Numbered from the stretch's first letter, positions 1-7,001 are shown. The stretch is 12,354 bases of DNA from DATDCV01 sp036524155 (GCA_036524155.1 DATDCV010000738.1:1-12354), one strand, 5' to 3'. A program made the numbers and translations. The notes: a model not told the origin generated them from the letters alone.

Positions 1-1539
1 GCCCATCTCGTCGACTCCGCAGGCAAACTCTTCAGGAGTGAAGGCGAGTCCCGCCAATGTTGCGTAGCCACCGTAGCTATGCCCCATGATGGCAACGCGC
101 TTAGAGTCGGCGTACCCTTGTTCCACCACCCATCGCTTCCCATCGACCAGATCATCCTGCATTTTTCCGCCCCACTCGCGGTCGCCGGCGCTGTGGAAGG
201 CCTTGCCGTAACCAGTTGAGCCCCTGAAATTAACTTGGAGCACGGCGTAGCCGCGGTTCGCCAACCATTGCACCCACCAATTCGCTCCCCAAGCGTCCCG
301 ATCCCAGGGTCCACCGTGAACGAGCAGGACCGTAGGCAGGCTCCTGGGCTCCACCCCAATCGGCAGCGTCAGATAGCCGTGGATCACCAATCCATCCCGG
401 GCAGTGAAAGATATTGGCTGCATCCGAGCGAACGGGTACTTCAGCAGCTCGGACGAGCCCTCGTGAAAAAGTAGTTCCGTCCGGCGTTTGGACCGATCAT
501 ACAGGTAGTAGCTGCCTGAGTTCCTGTCCGAATCGTAGAACACAACCCATTTCGAATTCGCCAAGTCCCTGCTGATGACTGAAAAATCGCCGTCACACGT
601 GGCTTTCAGCAGCTCAAAATCGGGTTTCAGGCTTTTGTCGATCACAATCCAATGGGTCCGCTCGCGAGTAACGGAGACTGCTTCGAGGGTGTGACGGACA
701 GGATGAATTTGCACGCTACAGACATCATACTGCGGGTCTTGGAAAATCACTTTGCCCTTGCCGGAGGCCAGATCGAACTCCATCAATCGCGTGGCGTTGG
801 CGCCTACACTGGAAGCGATCCAGATTCCCTTGTTGCCAGGGGTAAAGCCCTGCACCCATCCTGGGTTCTCGTCAGGTCCCCAGGTCTGGAGGGAACGCCA
901 CCTTGCTTTGGGATGTGCCCGCACCCGAATTTCCGTTCCGCCATCGGGCGTCGTTACCTTCGCTTCGAGCACCCGCAGCTGGTTGTCAACGCCCCAATTG
1001 CTCACGTCGCCGGGATTCTTCGTGTCGAACTTCACCGCTCCGTTCGTCAGGTTCACGCGATAAACGTCGTGCTGGTTGCGGTTTTCCCAGTTCAGTCCCA
1101 CCAGCATTTCGTGCGGGTAGTTTGGGTCCAGGCGCACGATTCGGGCCTGAACCCCTCTGAATGGCGTCAGATCGCGAATGTTCTTGGTGTGGATGTTAGC
1201 CTGATAAAGGTGAAGGTTTTCGTCTCCGCTCTCATCCTGAAGATACAGGATGTGCTCGCTATCGGGCTGCCAATAATAGTTGCCCAGACCATGTCGCTTC
1301 TCCTGGGTAATCGCCTGGTCGTCCTCTTTTCCGATGGTCCGCACCCAGACGTTCATGACGTTATTGTCCGGGGCGAGATAGGAAAGGTACTTGCCATTGG
1401 GGGAGAGCCGTGCACTGCTCTTCGAGTTGGTCGGGCTTCCCCATAATAGTTCCCGCGGGATCAGCGGCGGCAGTTCTGCACGAACGACAGTAGAAAACAG
1501 GAGGAAAAGTGTGACGATGAAAGCAGAGCTCTGTTTCAT
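1..1539 (-). CDS. Secreted S9-family prolyl oligopeptidase-like serine peptidase (3' end missing)
   Basis: This reading frame starts at the ATG at 1539 and stays open for 513 codons to the left edge, where it is cut before its stop. The protein begins with a signal peptide (MK, then a hydrophobic run to about residue 20, then RAE). A region of about 350 residues follows with beta-propeller-like segments such as ARLSPNGKYLSYLAP and YYWQPDSEHILYLQDESGDE. From about residue 385 comes an alpha/beta-hydrolase domain with HGGP at 408-411 (oxyanion region), RGSTGYG at 439-445 and the nucleophile elbow GHSYGG with Ser488. In this family the catalytic Asp and His lie further on, outside the window. 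These enzymes cleave short peptides, often after proline or with acylaminoacyl or dipeptidyl specificity; which one cannot be told here. The signal peptide suggests action in the periplasm. No strong ribosome-binding site is seen before the ATG. The tRNA-Asp lies 171 nt upstream on the same strand. Confidence 0.93.
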   Translation of the reverse strand, partial: MKQSSAFIVTLFLLFSTVVRAELPPLIPRELLWGSPTNSKSSARLSPNGKYLSYLAPDNNVMNVWVRTIGKEDDQAITQEKRHGLGNYYWQPDSEHILYLQDESGDENLHLYQANIHTKNIRDLTPFRGVQARIVRLDPNYPHEMLVGLNWENRNQHDVYRVNLTNGAVKFDTKNPGDVSNWGVDNQLRVLEAKVTTPDGGTEIRVRAHPKARWRSLQTWGPDENPGWVQGFTPGNKGIWIASSVGANATRLMEFDLASGKGKVIFQDPQYDVCSVQIHPVRHTLEAVSVTRERTHWIVIDKSLKPDFELLKATCDGDFSVISRDLANSKWVVFYDSDRNSGSYYLYDRSKRRTELLFHEGSSELLKYPFARMQPISFTARDGLVIHGYLTLPIGVEPRSLPTVLLVHGGPWDRDAWGANWWVQWLANRGYAVLQVNFRGSTGYGKAFHSAGDREWGGKMQDDLVDGKRWVVEQGYADSKRVAIMGHSYGGYATLAGLAFTPEEFACGVDEMG

Positions 1540-1710
1540 ACGAATCGGTTTTCTGTGGCCGTCGCCGCCTGACGTTAGGGCGTCGGGCGTCAAAAAGGAA
1601 ATCTTTTCCGGATTAGGGACCTACCCGGGACCAACCGGTTGCTTGCCGAAGGCACAGCAGAACCAGGGCGGTAAGCAGCACCGTGGAAATAACCGAGAGC
1701 ATCAAAGAGA

Positions 1711-1787
1711 TGGCGGGAGCGGCGGGGCTCGAACCCGTAACCTCTGCCGTGACAGGGCAGCGCTCTAACCAATTGAGCTACGCCCCC
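1711..1787 (-). tRNA. tRNA-Asp (anticodon GTC)
   Basis: The minus strand folds into a complete 77-nt cloverleaf with encoded CCA. The acceptor stem is GGGGGCG with CGCTCCC (one G-U pair). The D stem is GCTC/GAGC, the anticodon stem CTGCC/GGCAG with loop CTGTCAC (anticodon GTC, plus-strand positions 1751-1753), the variable loop AGGTT, and the T loop TTCGAGC. The discriminator is G73. The outermost T-stem pair (49-65) is an A-C mismatch, a small departure from the usual pair; the rest is regular. It lies upstream of the peptidase gene on the same strand and about 137 nt downstream of the hairpin at 1924-1992, so the hairpin could belong to its precursor. Confidence 0.96.
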
Positions 1788-1815
1788 GCATCTGAATGCA
1801 AAGTGCAGAATGGAA

Positions 1816-1831
1816 AATGAAGAGCTTCATT
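1816..1831. repeat. Short inverted repeat upstream of tRNA-Asp
   Basis: AATGAAG and CTTCATT face each other across AG, giving a near-perfect 16-nt palindrome about 30 nt before the 5' end of the tRNA. A weak sigma70-like pair lies further upstream on the minus strand (TTGACT at 1885-1880, 17 nt, TAGGTT at 1862-1857) and could be the tRNA promoter. If so, the palindrome would be in the leader. Its role is unknown. Confidence 0.35.
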
Positions 1832-1923
1832 CGGCACCCGATTCACAGGGCAGCAGAACCTAAGAAATGAGGGCTTCAGAGTCAAGCAGAACCGCGATAA
1901 AACGGCGAAGGATGGGCAGAATA

Positions 1924-1992
1924 GTTCGGGCAGCAGACGCCAAGGAGGTGGGGGTGGGGAACCCCGCTGAAGAAACGTACTGCTACCCGAAC
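1924..1992 (-). ncRNA. Candidate structured small RNA or tRNA leader hairpin
   Basis: The two ends of this stretch are complementary: 13 consecutive pairs (one G-U), a single bulged U, and 3 more pairs. The 36-nt interior contains GGGG and CCCC runs that can pair with each other, and the sequence ACCTCCTT, identical to the anti-Shine-Dalgarno end of 16S rRNA. The stem begins at 1992, where transcription would be expected to start from the promoter-like sequence at 1999-2028. No U-tract follows the stem, so a free 69-nt RNA is not proven. The transcript may instead run on into tRNA-Asp 137 nt downstream. It does not carry the conserved SRP RNA apical motif. No coding potential is evident. The family is unrecognised; the strand is chosen from the promoter match alone. 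Confidence 0.35.
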
Positions 1993-1998
1993 AAAGAA

Positions 1999-2028
1999 AT
2001 GGTAGGTCATTGCCCCAGGGCCTGTCAA
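1999..2028 (-). promoter_or_regulatory. Sigma70-like promoter before the 69-nt hairpin
   Basis: On the minus strand a perfect -35 hexamer TTGACA (2028-2023) is followed after 18 nt by TACCAT (2004-1999, 4 of 6 matches to TATAAT). Seven nt further is G1992, the first paired base of the hairpin. The agreement between predicted start and stem boundary is the main support; the -10 match alone is modest. Confidence 0.4.
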
Positions 2029-2038
2029 CCCTTTAATG

Positions 2039-2058
2039 GGCCTGTACCAGGCCGTTTT
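2039..2058 (+). terminator. Weak hairpin with short T-run
   Basis: GGCCTG-TAC-CAGGCC forms a 6-bp, GC-rich stem with a 3-nt loop, followed by G and TTTT on the plus strand. It resembles a short intrinsic terminator, but no plus-strand gene ends upstream and the T-run is only four long. On the other strand it lies just upstream of the TTGACA promoter, so it could equally be a regulatory palindrome. Confidence 0.2.
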
Positions 2059-2126
2059 CGTGGGCTGAAGGGGACCGGGTCTGGAGCCGCGTTAGGCGAG
2101 GTGGCGCGTAACCATTCTCGCAGGTC

Positions 2127-2309
2127 GGAGCGCCGGTTTCCAACCGGCTTAAACCAGCCAGCCACCCGCCCGTTTCGGCGGAGAGGCCCGGCACAGGGTT
2201 ACCCAGGGCGTCATAAGCCGGCCGCAAGTCGGCGCTCCCGCGAGGAAAATGCGAGGACAAATGGGACGGCGGAGATTTACGTCATCAGCCGGCTGCAAGT
2301 CGGCGGTCC
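2127..2309. repeat. Family A palindromic repeats: one facing pair plus a third arm
   Basis: The arm at 2127-2151 reads GGAGCGCCGG...CCGGCTTA and contains a 7-bp stem (GCCGGTT/AACCGGC). The arm at 2214-2238 has the reverse order, TAAGCC...GGCGCTCC, so the two face each other as a 112-nt element. The 62-nt spacer contains another hairpin (CCGCC/GGCGG, 2166-2181). A third, more degenerate arm lies at 2285-2309 in the same orientation as the second. The same arm consensus occurs at 5077-5142. No open frame here looks like a protein. The elements lie in the 620-nt non-coding stretch before scpA. Confidence 0.7.
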
Positions 2310-2407
2310 TGCAGGACAGGGCTTCCTGTGAGGCCCGTTCGGCGTTGCCATGGCGGCGGAGGTCTGCCTAAGATCGACAGTTCCGGCGAGAGGGAAGCCG
2401 GCGGGCA

Positions 2408-3316
2408 ATGTCCGATTACAAAGTAAAATTCGAGATTTTCGAGGGCCCCCTGGACCTGCTTCTTTACCTGATAAAGAAGGAGGAGGTCGATATTTACGAA
2501 GTCAACCTGACGCGGCTGGCGACGCAATTCATCGAGTACATCGACACGATGCGGCTGCTGGACCTGGAAATTGCGGGGGAGTTCCTGGTGATGGCGGCGA
2601 CGCTGATGTACATCAAGAGCCGCGAGTTGCTGCCGGTGGATCAGCAGGTGGAGACCGACGGGGAGGACGACGGCGAAGACCCGCGCTGGGAGCTGATCCG
2701 GCAGTTGGTGGAATATAAGAAATTCAAGGACGCGGCCGGGCAGTTGGGAGTGCTGGAAGCGCGCCAGGAGAGCGTGTTCCCGCGGGTGCCGGGAAAGCTG
2801 GAGTTTGAAGCGGAAGGTCCGGCGCGAGCTGAGGCATCGATTTTTGATTTGTTGAATGCGGTGAACCTCGTGCTGGCCCGGTTCGGGCAGCGGGGGGATC
2901 AGCGTGATATTTTCGAGGATAAGTGGAGCGTCAGCGAGAAGATCGAGCATTTGATGCGGGCGCTGAACGAGCGGCAGCGGCTGAAGTTCTCTGAGTTGTT
3001 CGAAGGGGTGACCAGCCGGACCGAGGTAGTAGTGACTTTTCTGGCGCTGCTGGAGCTGATCCGGCTGAAACAGATCGCGGCGGTCCAGGAACAGCCTTTT
3101 GGCGAAATCGAGATTTGCCGGGCAGCGCCTGTGGCGGCGAGTGCGCCGGTGCCCACGCCGCCCGAGCCGGTCGCGGAACAGGAGCCGGCGGGTCCGGACA
3201 GCGGCGGGGGCGCGTCCGGAGAGGCCCAGGCAGGGGAGGGAGTGCCCGGCGGCGCAGTCGAGTCGGCGGCGATCTCCTCGGCACCCGCACCAAACAGCAA
3301 TCAGCAAACCGCGTAG
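2408..3316 (+). CDS. scpA: Segregation and condensation protein A
   Basis: ScpA is the kleisin that bridges the SMC heads and, with ScpB, forms the bacterial condensin that compacts and separates sister chromosomes in the cytoplasm. The 302-residue product opens with the family signature FEIFEGPLDLLLYLI (residues 8-22) and continues with a conserved helix region (LEIAGEFLVMAATLMYIKSRELLP, about 53-76, partly acidic after it). A C-terminal winged-helix part lies at about 170-235 (EKIEHLMRALNERQRLKFSELF region). Residues 240-302 form a low-complexity Pro/Ala/Gly/Glu tail not needed for the fold, making the protein somewhat longer than usual. The ATG at 2408 places the signature at the expected distance from the N terminus; only a weak purine-rich GAGAGGGAAG lies upstream. 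scpB starts 1 nt after the stop, so the pair is co-translated. Confidence 0.95.
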   Translation: MSDYKVKFEIFEGPLDLLLYLIKKEEVDIYEVNLTRLATQFIEYIDTMRLLDLEIAGEFLVMAATLMYIKSRELLPVDQQVETDGEDDGEDPRWELIRQLVEYKKFKDAAGQLGVLEARQESVFPRVPGKLEFEAEGPARAEASIFDLLNAVNLVLARFGQRGDQRDIFEDKWSVSEKIEHLMRALNERQRLKFSELFEGVTSRTEVVVTFLALLELIRLKQIAAVQEQPFGEIEICRAAPVAASAPVPTPPEPVAEQEPAGPDSGGGASGEAQAGEGVPGGAVESAAISSAPAPNSNQQTA

Positions 3317-3317
3317 C

Positions 3318-3992
3318 ATGGAATTGAAGTTCATATTGGAAGCGATCCTTTTCTCGGCGCAAAAGCCGCTTAGTTTGAAGGAACTGCGGGACGTGTTCGC
3401 CGGGGCGGTGGAGCATGCGGAAGGTAATGAAACGGTCCGCGGCCTGAAAAGGGTGAAAGAGGAGCAACTGACGGCGGCGCTGGAGGAACTGGCGCGGGAG
3501 CACGAGGCGGCGCAGCGGAGCTATCGTTTGGTGTGCGTGGCGGGGGCGTGGCAGTTCGTCACGCAGCCGGAATACGCGGCGTGGTTGAAGGCGCTGGTAG
3601 GGCACCGGGCCCGGCCGCCGCGGCTGTCGCAGCCGGCGCTGGAGACGCTGGCGATCATCGCGTATCGGCAGCCGATTACGCGGGCGGAAGTCGAGCAGGT
3701 GAGAGGCGTGGCGGTGGACGGGGTGATGCAGACTTTGTTGGAACGGGGGTTGATTGAGCAATTAGGCAGGGCGGAACTCGTCGGGCGGCCGATGACTTAC
3801 GGGACCACCGCGGTTTTCCTCGAGTATTTCGGCTTGCGCAACCTCGAGGATCTGCCGGCGGCGGATGAGTTGCGCCGGATCCCGGTGCAGCGGCCGGAGA
3901 GCCTGGCGACGGCTGATCCGGGCCTGGCGACGGCTCCCCCCGAGCAATTGAATTTACCGAATGAACATCCCGGACCATCGGAAGGTAATTGA
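3318..3992 (+). CDS. scpB: Segregation and condensation protein B
   Basis: ScpB dimerises and binds the middle of ScpA in the SMC-ScpAB complex. The 224-residue protein starts MELKFILEAILFSAQKPLS, the usual first winged helix of the family. It contains the highly typical LETLAIIAYRQPITRAE VEQVRGV segment near residues 107-130 and ends its folded part with GRPMTYGTTAVFLEYFGL. The last 40 or so residues are a Pro/Glu-rich tail. The same frame is open upstream of 3318, but the ATG at 3318 is chosen because it follows the scpA stop by 1 nt and gives the family N terminus. The 3' end overlaps the first 32 nt of pheA in another frame, indicating translational coupling of condensin subunits with an amino-acid biosynthesis gene. 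Confidence 0.95.
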   Translation: MELKFILEAILFSAQKPLSLKELRDVFAGAVEHAEGNETVRGLKRVKEEQLTAALEELAREHEAAQRSYRLVCVAGAWQFVTQPEYAAWLKALVGHRARPPRLSQPALETLAIIAYRQPITRAEVEQVRGVAVDGVMQTLLERGLIEQLGRAELVGRPMTYGTTAVFLEYFGLRNLEDLPAADELRRIPVQRPESLATADPGLATAPPEQLNLPNEHPGPSEGN

Positions 3993-5022
3993 CAAGCTGG
4001 ACGCGCAGATCGTCAGGCTTTTGAACGAGCGGACGGCGCACGTACTGGCGATCGGCGAAATCAAACGCAAAGCCGGGGAGGAGATCTACGCTCCGCACCG
4101 CGAGCGAGCCGTGCTGAAGCGATTGTCGCGCTTGAACGCCGGGCCGATGACCAACGAGTCGCTCCACGCAGTCTATCGCGAGGTCATGTCGAGCGCGCTG
4201 TCGCTCGAGAAATCGATGCAGGTGGCGTACCTGGGTCCGGAGGCGACGTTCACGCACCAGGCGGCGATTCGGAGGTTTGGCTCGAGCCTGCGGTATTCGG
4301 CGCAGAAGACCATCGCGGACGTGTTTACCGAGGTGGTTAAGAACCGGGCCGAATATGGAGTCGTGCCCGTCGAGAACTCGACCGAAGGGGTGGTGACGCA
4401 CACGCTGGACATGTTTGTGGACAGTGACCTGCGGATTGTGGCGCAGATCGTCCTGCCGGTGCAGCATTGCCTGCTGAGCAACTTCGCCCGGCCGCAAATC
4501 TCGAAGCTGTACGCCCATCCCCAGGCGCTGGGTCAATGCCGGGTGTGGCTGCAGAATCATCTGCCGCGGGTCGAGATCCTGGAGACTTCCTCCAACGCGC
4601 GCTCGGCCGAGCTGGCGGCGAAGGAGCGGAACTCGGCGGCGATCGCCGGCATCCTGGCGGCGGAGAAGTACCGGCTCGAGGTGCTGGAATACGACATCCA
4701 GGACAACGCCTACAACGCGACGCGGTTCCTCGTCCTCGGCCGGCAGTTCACCCCCAGAACGGGTAGCGATCGGACCAGCATCCTCATTAGCGTCGCGCAT
4801 AAAGTTGGCGCTCTCCACAGCACGCTGGCTGCTTTTCGGAAGTACCGCATCAATATGTCCAAGATCGAGTCGCGTCCGAGCAAGCGCAAGGCGTGGGAGT
4901 ATTTGTTCTTCATCGACGTCGACGGCCACGTGCAGGACCGGAAAATTTCCAATGCGCTGCAGGTGTTGACCCAGCACTGCAACCTGGTGAAGGTGCTGGG
5001 GTCCTACCCGAATACGGAGTGA
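3961..5022 (+). CDS. pheA: Bifunctional chorismate mutase / prephenate dehydratase (P-protein)
   Basis: The enzyme converts chorismate to prephenate and then to phenylpyruvate, the committed route to phenylalanine. The 353 residues comprise three domains. An AroQ-type chorismate mutase domain (about 5-85) has IDKLDAQIVRLLNER and IGEIK with Lys35. A prephenate dehydratase domain (about 87-263) has YLGPEATFTHQA at 90-101, PVENSTEGVV around 136-145 and the catalytic TRF at 254-256. A C-terminal ACT domain (about 272-350) has ESRPS at 303-307, the motif linked to phenylalanine feedback binding. The usual GALV of the ACT domain is GALH here (283-286), so inhibitor affinity may differ. The start lies inside the end of scpB and has only a weak ribosome-binding site, as expected for coupled translation. 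The length is typical for P-proteins with an ACT domain. Confidence 0.95.
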   Translation: MNIPDHRKVIDKLDAQIVRLLNERTAHVLAIGEIKRKAGEEIYAPHRERAVLKRLSRLNAGPMTNESLHAVYREVMSSALSLEKSMQVAYLGPEATFTHQAAIRRFGSSLRYSAQKTIADVFTEVVKNRAEYGVVPVENSTEGVVTHTLDMFVDSDLRIVAQIVLPVQHCLLSNFARPQISKLYAHPQALGQCRVWLQNHLPRVEILETSSNARSAELAAKERNSAAIAGILAAEKYRLEVLEYDIQDNAYNATRFLVLGRQFTPRTGSDRTSILISVAHKVGALHSTLAAFRKYRINMSKIESRPSKRKAWEYLFFIDVDGHVQDRKISNALQVLTQHCNLVKVLGSYPNTE

Positions 5023-5076
5023 AGGGAAGGCCACGACGGGAAATCCAAGAATCTCGGTGCTGCCCCCCGACAGCCC

Positions 5077-5142
5077 GGAGCGCCGAGTTGCACTCGGCTT
5101 ACACCGTCCGGACTGCATAAGCCGACAACATGTCGGCGCTCC
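5077..5142. repeat. Family A paired-hairpin element (REPIN-like)
   Basis: Two 25-nt arms face each other: 5077-5101 (GGAGCGCC...GGCTTA, stem GCCGAGT/ACTCGGC, loop TGC) and 5118-5142 (TAAGCC...GGCGCTCC, stem GCCGACA/TGTCGGC, loop ACA), separated by 16 nt. The outer ends extend symmetrically by CCC and GGG. The stems differ in bases yet keep pairing, so structure rather than exact sequence is preserved. The element lies between pheA and kdsD and may also act as a transcript-stabilising or attenuating hairpin. Confidence 0.8.
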
Positions 5143-5188
5143 GGGCTCGCGCTTGACCCGGGCGGGGCTTTCTCCTCATCCTGAACCG

Positions 5189-6160
5189 GTGAATCATCTG
5201 GCCAATGCGCGGAGAGTGTTCGACATCGAGCTGGCGGGCATCCGCGCCGCGCGCGGCAACCTCGACGGAGCGTTCAGCGCCGCGGTGGAATTGATTGTCG
5301 AAGCCCTGGAGCGGCGGGGGAAGGTTGTCCTCGTTGGCATCGGGAAATCAGGCAATATCGGGCACAAGATTTCAGCGACCCTGACCAGCACCGGCTCGAC
5401 GAGCGTGGTGTTGAACAGCGTCGACGCGCTGCACGGTGACCTGGGGATCGTCAACGACGGCGACGTCATTTTGGCGCTCAGTTATTCGGGAGAATCGGAG
5501 GAACTGCTGAAGTTGCTGCCGGCACTGAAGCGGTTTCCGGTTAAGATCGTGGCAGTGACGGGCGCGCCCAAATCCTCCCTGGCGCGGCACTGCGATGTGG
5601 TGCTCAACGTCCGGGTCCCCAAAGAGGCTTGTCCCTTTAATTTGGCGCCGACCGCCAGCACAACCGCAATGCTGGTGCTGGGCGACGCCCTGGCAATGGC
5701 CATCCTGCAAGCCCGCGGTTTCAAGCAGCGCGATTTCGCGCGGCTCCATCCGTCGGGCGCGATTGGGCGGGCGATGCTGTTGCGGGTCCGCGACATTATG
5801 CGCGCGGGCCAGCGCAACGCGGTCGCGTCGGAAGATCGCACGGTGAAAGAAGGGCTGTTACTGATGACCGAGGCGAAATCGGGCTGTCTGAGTGTGGTCA
5901 ACACGCGCGGCCGCCTGGTCGGCGTGTTTACGGATGGCGATTTTCGCCGGCACATCGCCGAGGATGAGAACCTGCTGGTGCGGCAACTCACGTCCGTCAT
6001 GACGCGGAACCCGATTCACATCCGCGAAGAAGCGCTGGCGGCCGAGGCGGTGAAGGTCTTCAACGAACGGAACATCGACGACCTGGTCGTCGTCAACTCG
6101 AAGGCGGAACCTGTGGGCCTGGTTGACTCGCAGGATCTGCCGAAGCTCAAGCTGATGTAA
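5189..6160 (+). CDS. kdsD: Arabinose-5-phosphate isomerase (KpsF/GutQ/KdsD family)
   Basis: The enzyme interconverts ribulose-5-phosphate and arabinose-5-phosphate, the first step toward Kdo for the LPS inner core. Numbered from the GTG at 5189 (323 residues), the SIS domain (about 15-190) shows GIGKSGNIG at 50-58, ALHGDLG at 80-86, SYSGESEE at 98-105, KEACP at 145-149 and LHPSGAIGR at 186-194. Lys53, Glu105, Glu146 and His187 appear to correspond to active-site residues described for E. coli KdsD. Two CBS domains follow (about 200-260 and 266-323; FTDGDFRR at 247-254). An in-frame ATG at 5057 would add 44 residues encoded by the palindromic repeat at 5077-5142. These do not resemble the family, so the GTG is preferred; it gives a length close to the 328 residues of E. 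coli KdsD. The next gene follows after 2 nt. Confidence 0.92.
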   Translation: MNHLANARRVFDIELAGIRAARGNLDGAFSAAVELIVEALERRGKVVLVGIGKSGNIGHKISATLTSTGSTSVVLNSVDALHGDLGIVNDGDVILALSYSGESEELLKLLPALKRFPVKIVAVTGAPKSSLARHCDVVLNVRVPKEACPFNLAPTASTTAMLVLGDALAMAILQARGFKQRDFARLHPSGAIGRAMLLRVRDIMRAGQRNAVASEDRTVKEGLLLMTEAKSGCLSVVNTRGRLVGVFTDGDFRRHIAEDENLLVRQLTSVMTRNPIHIREEALAAEAVKVFNERNIDDLVVVNSKAEPVGLVDSQDLPKLKLM

Positions 6161-6162
6161 AT

Positions 6163-6936
6163 ATGCGAAAGATGCTAACGATCTGCGTGGCGCTGGCGGC
6201 GCTGGGTTTCCGCTCCAGCGCGCTGGCCGACCCGGCTTATTCACCCAATACCCCGATGCAAACCCCAAAGAGCCTCAAGGTGCAGCGAACCGAAAAAATA
6301 GAAGCCAACTACCTGCTGTTCCTGCCGAAGGAATACCAGGCGGCCCAGGGTAAGCGCTGGCCGTTGCTGCTCTTCCTCCATGGCGCGGGAGAGCGCGGGG
6401 CGGACATCTGGAAGGTGGCGGTGCACGGCCCGCCCAAGCACGTCGCGGCGCACCCTGAATTCCCGTTCATTGTCGTCTCGCCGCAATGCCCGGAGGGGCA
6501 GATTTGGTCGGAGGAAACCTTGCTGGCGTTGCTGGACGAGGTGACGCGGGAATACGCGGTTGACACCAACCGTGTTTACCTGACGGGATTGAGCATGGGG
6601 GGTTACGGGACGTGGGATCTTGGGCTGGCGCACCCGGAGCGGTTTGCGGCGATAGTGCCCATCTGCGGTGGCGGGGAGCTGATCAAAGTATTGCTGGCGG
6701 GCGGCGAAAGAGCCGGGGCGCTGAAGAGCCTCGGCGTCTGGGCCTTTCACGGCGCCAAAGACCCGGTCGTGCCACCCGAGGAATCCGAACGCATGGTGAA
6801 TTTCCTGAAGAAGGCCGGGGTCACGGATGTGAAGCTGACGGTGTATCCGGAAGCGGGGCACGATGCGTGGACGGAAACGTATAACAACCCCGAACTCTAT
6901 GAGTGGCTGCTGAAGCACCAGCGAGGCAAGCCCTGA
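6163..6936 (+). CDS. Secreted alpha/beta-hydrolase (predicted esterase/peptidase, dienelactone-hydrolase-like)
   Basis: The 257-residue protein has a signal peptide (MRKM, hydrophobic to about residue 17, cleavage probably after ALA at 20-22), so it should act in the periplasm or outside. The hydrolase fold shows RWPLLLFLHGAGERG (65-79, oxyanion region), the nucleophile elbow GLSMGGYG with Ser144, Asp200 in FHGAKDPVVP and His233 in EAGHDAW, a complete catalytic triad in the expected order. Proteins of this type (predicted peptidase/esterase of the COG4099 kind) are often attached to carbohydrate-active enzymes or act on ester-linked polysaccharide substituents; the substrate here cannot be inferred. 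The ATG lies 2 nt after the kdsD stop, so it is probably translated from the same message, although no functional link with Kdo synthesis is obvious. Confidence 0.88.
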   Translation: MRKMLTICVALAALGFRSSALADPAYSPNTPMQTPKSLKVQRTEKIEANYLLFLPKEYQAAQGKRWPLLLFLHGAGERGADIWKVAVHGPPKHVAAHPEFPFIVVSPQCPEGQIWSEETLLALLDEVTREYAVDTNRVYLTGLSMGGYGTWDLGLAHPERFAAIVPICGGGELIKVLLAGGERAGALKSLGVWAFHGAKDPVVPPEESERMVNFLKKAGVTDVKLTVYPEAGHDAWTETYNNPELYEWLLKHQRGKP

Positions 6937-6946
6937 AAGCGAAGAA

Positions 6947-7001
6947 GGGGCCGGTGACGCCAATTCCCGGTTGCACGGCGTTATTTACTGCCACCGGCCC
7001 C
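6947..7001 (+). terminator. Long GC-rich stem after the hydrolase gene
   Basis: GGGGCCGGTG (6947-6956) pairs perfectly with CACCGGCCCC (6992-7001). Immediately inside, ACGCC (6957-6961) pairs with GGCGT (6977-6981), leaving a 10-nt bulge on the 3' side. It begins 10 nt after the hydrolase stop. No T-run follows (AACTTCAC), so it is either a U-less terminator, a 3'-end protecting structure, or a relic of a mobile palindrome. Confidence 0.4.

Noticed and set aside
652..1446. Long plus-strand frame of 264 codons in the left part
   Set aside because: It is antisense to the S9 peptidase, whose minus-strand frame has a signal peptide and all family motifs; the plus frame shows no recognisable domain.
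1613..1702. 29-residue hydrophobic minus-strand frame between tRNA-Asp and the peptidase gene
   Set aside because: It looks like a short membrane segment but has no ribosome-binding site, begins 9 nt after the tRNA and matches nothing known to me; chance is as likely.
1944..1967. T-box-like string on the plus strand (GGGTGGGGAACCCCG)
   Set aside because: It only loosely resembles the T-box antiterminator, no specifier loop is seen, and the next plus-strand gene, scpA, is not a T-box target.
1867..2331. Plus-strand frame of 154 codons
   Set aside because: It runs through the 69-nt hairpin and the palindromic repeats, is rich in Arg/Gly as expected of GC-rich noise, and has no domain.
2285..3334. 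349-codon minus-strand frame opposite scpA
   Set aside because: Shadow of scpA; its composition is dominated by Leu/Arg/His/Gln typical of antisense frames in GC-rich genes.
3676..5118. 480-codon minus-strand frame opposite pheA
   Set aside because: pheA has all three domains with catalytic motifs on the plus strand; the antisense frame has no domain.
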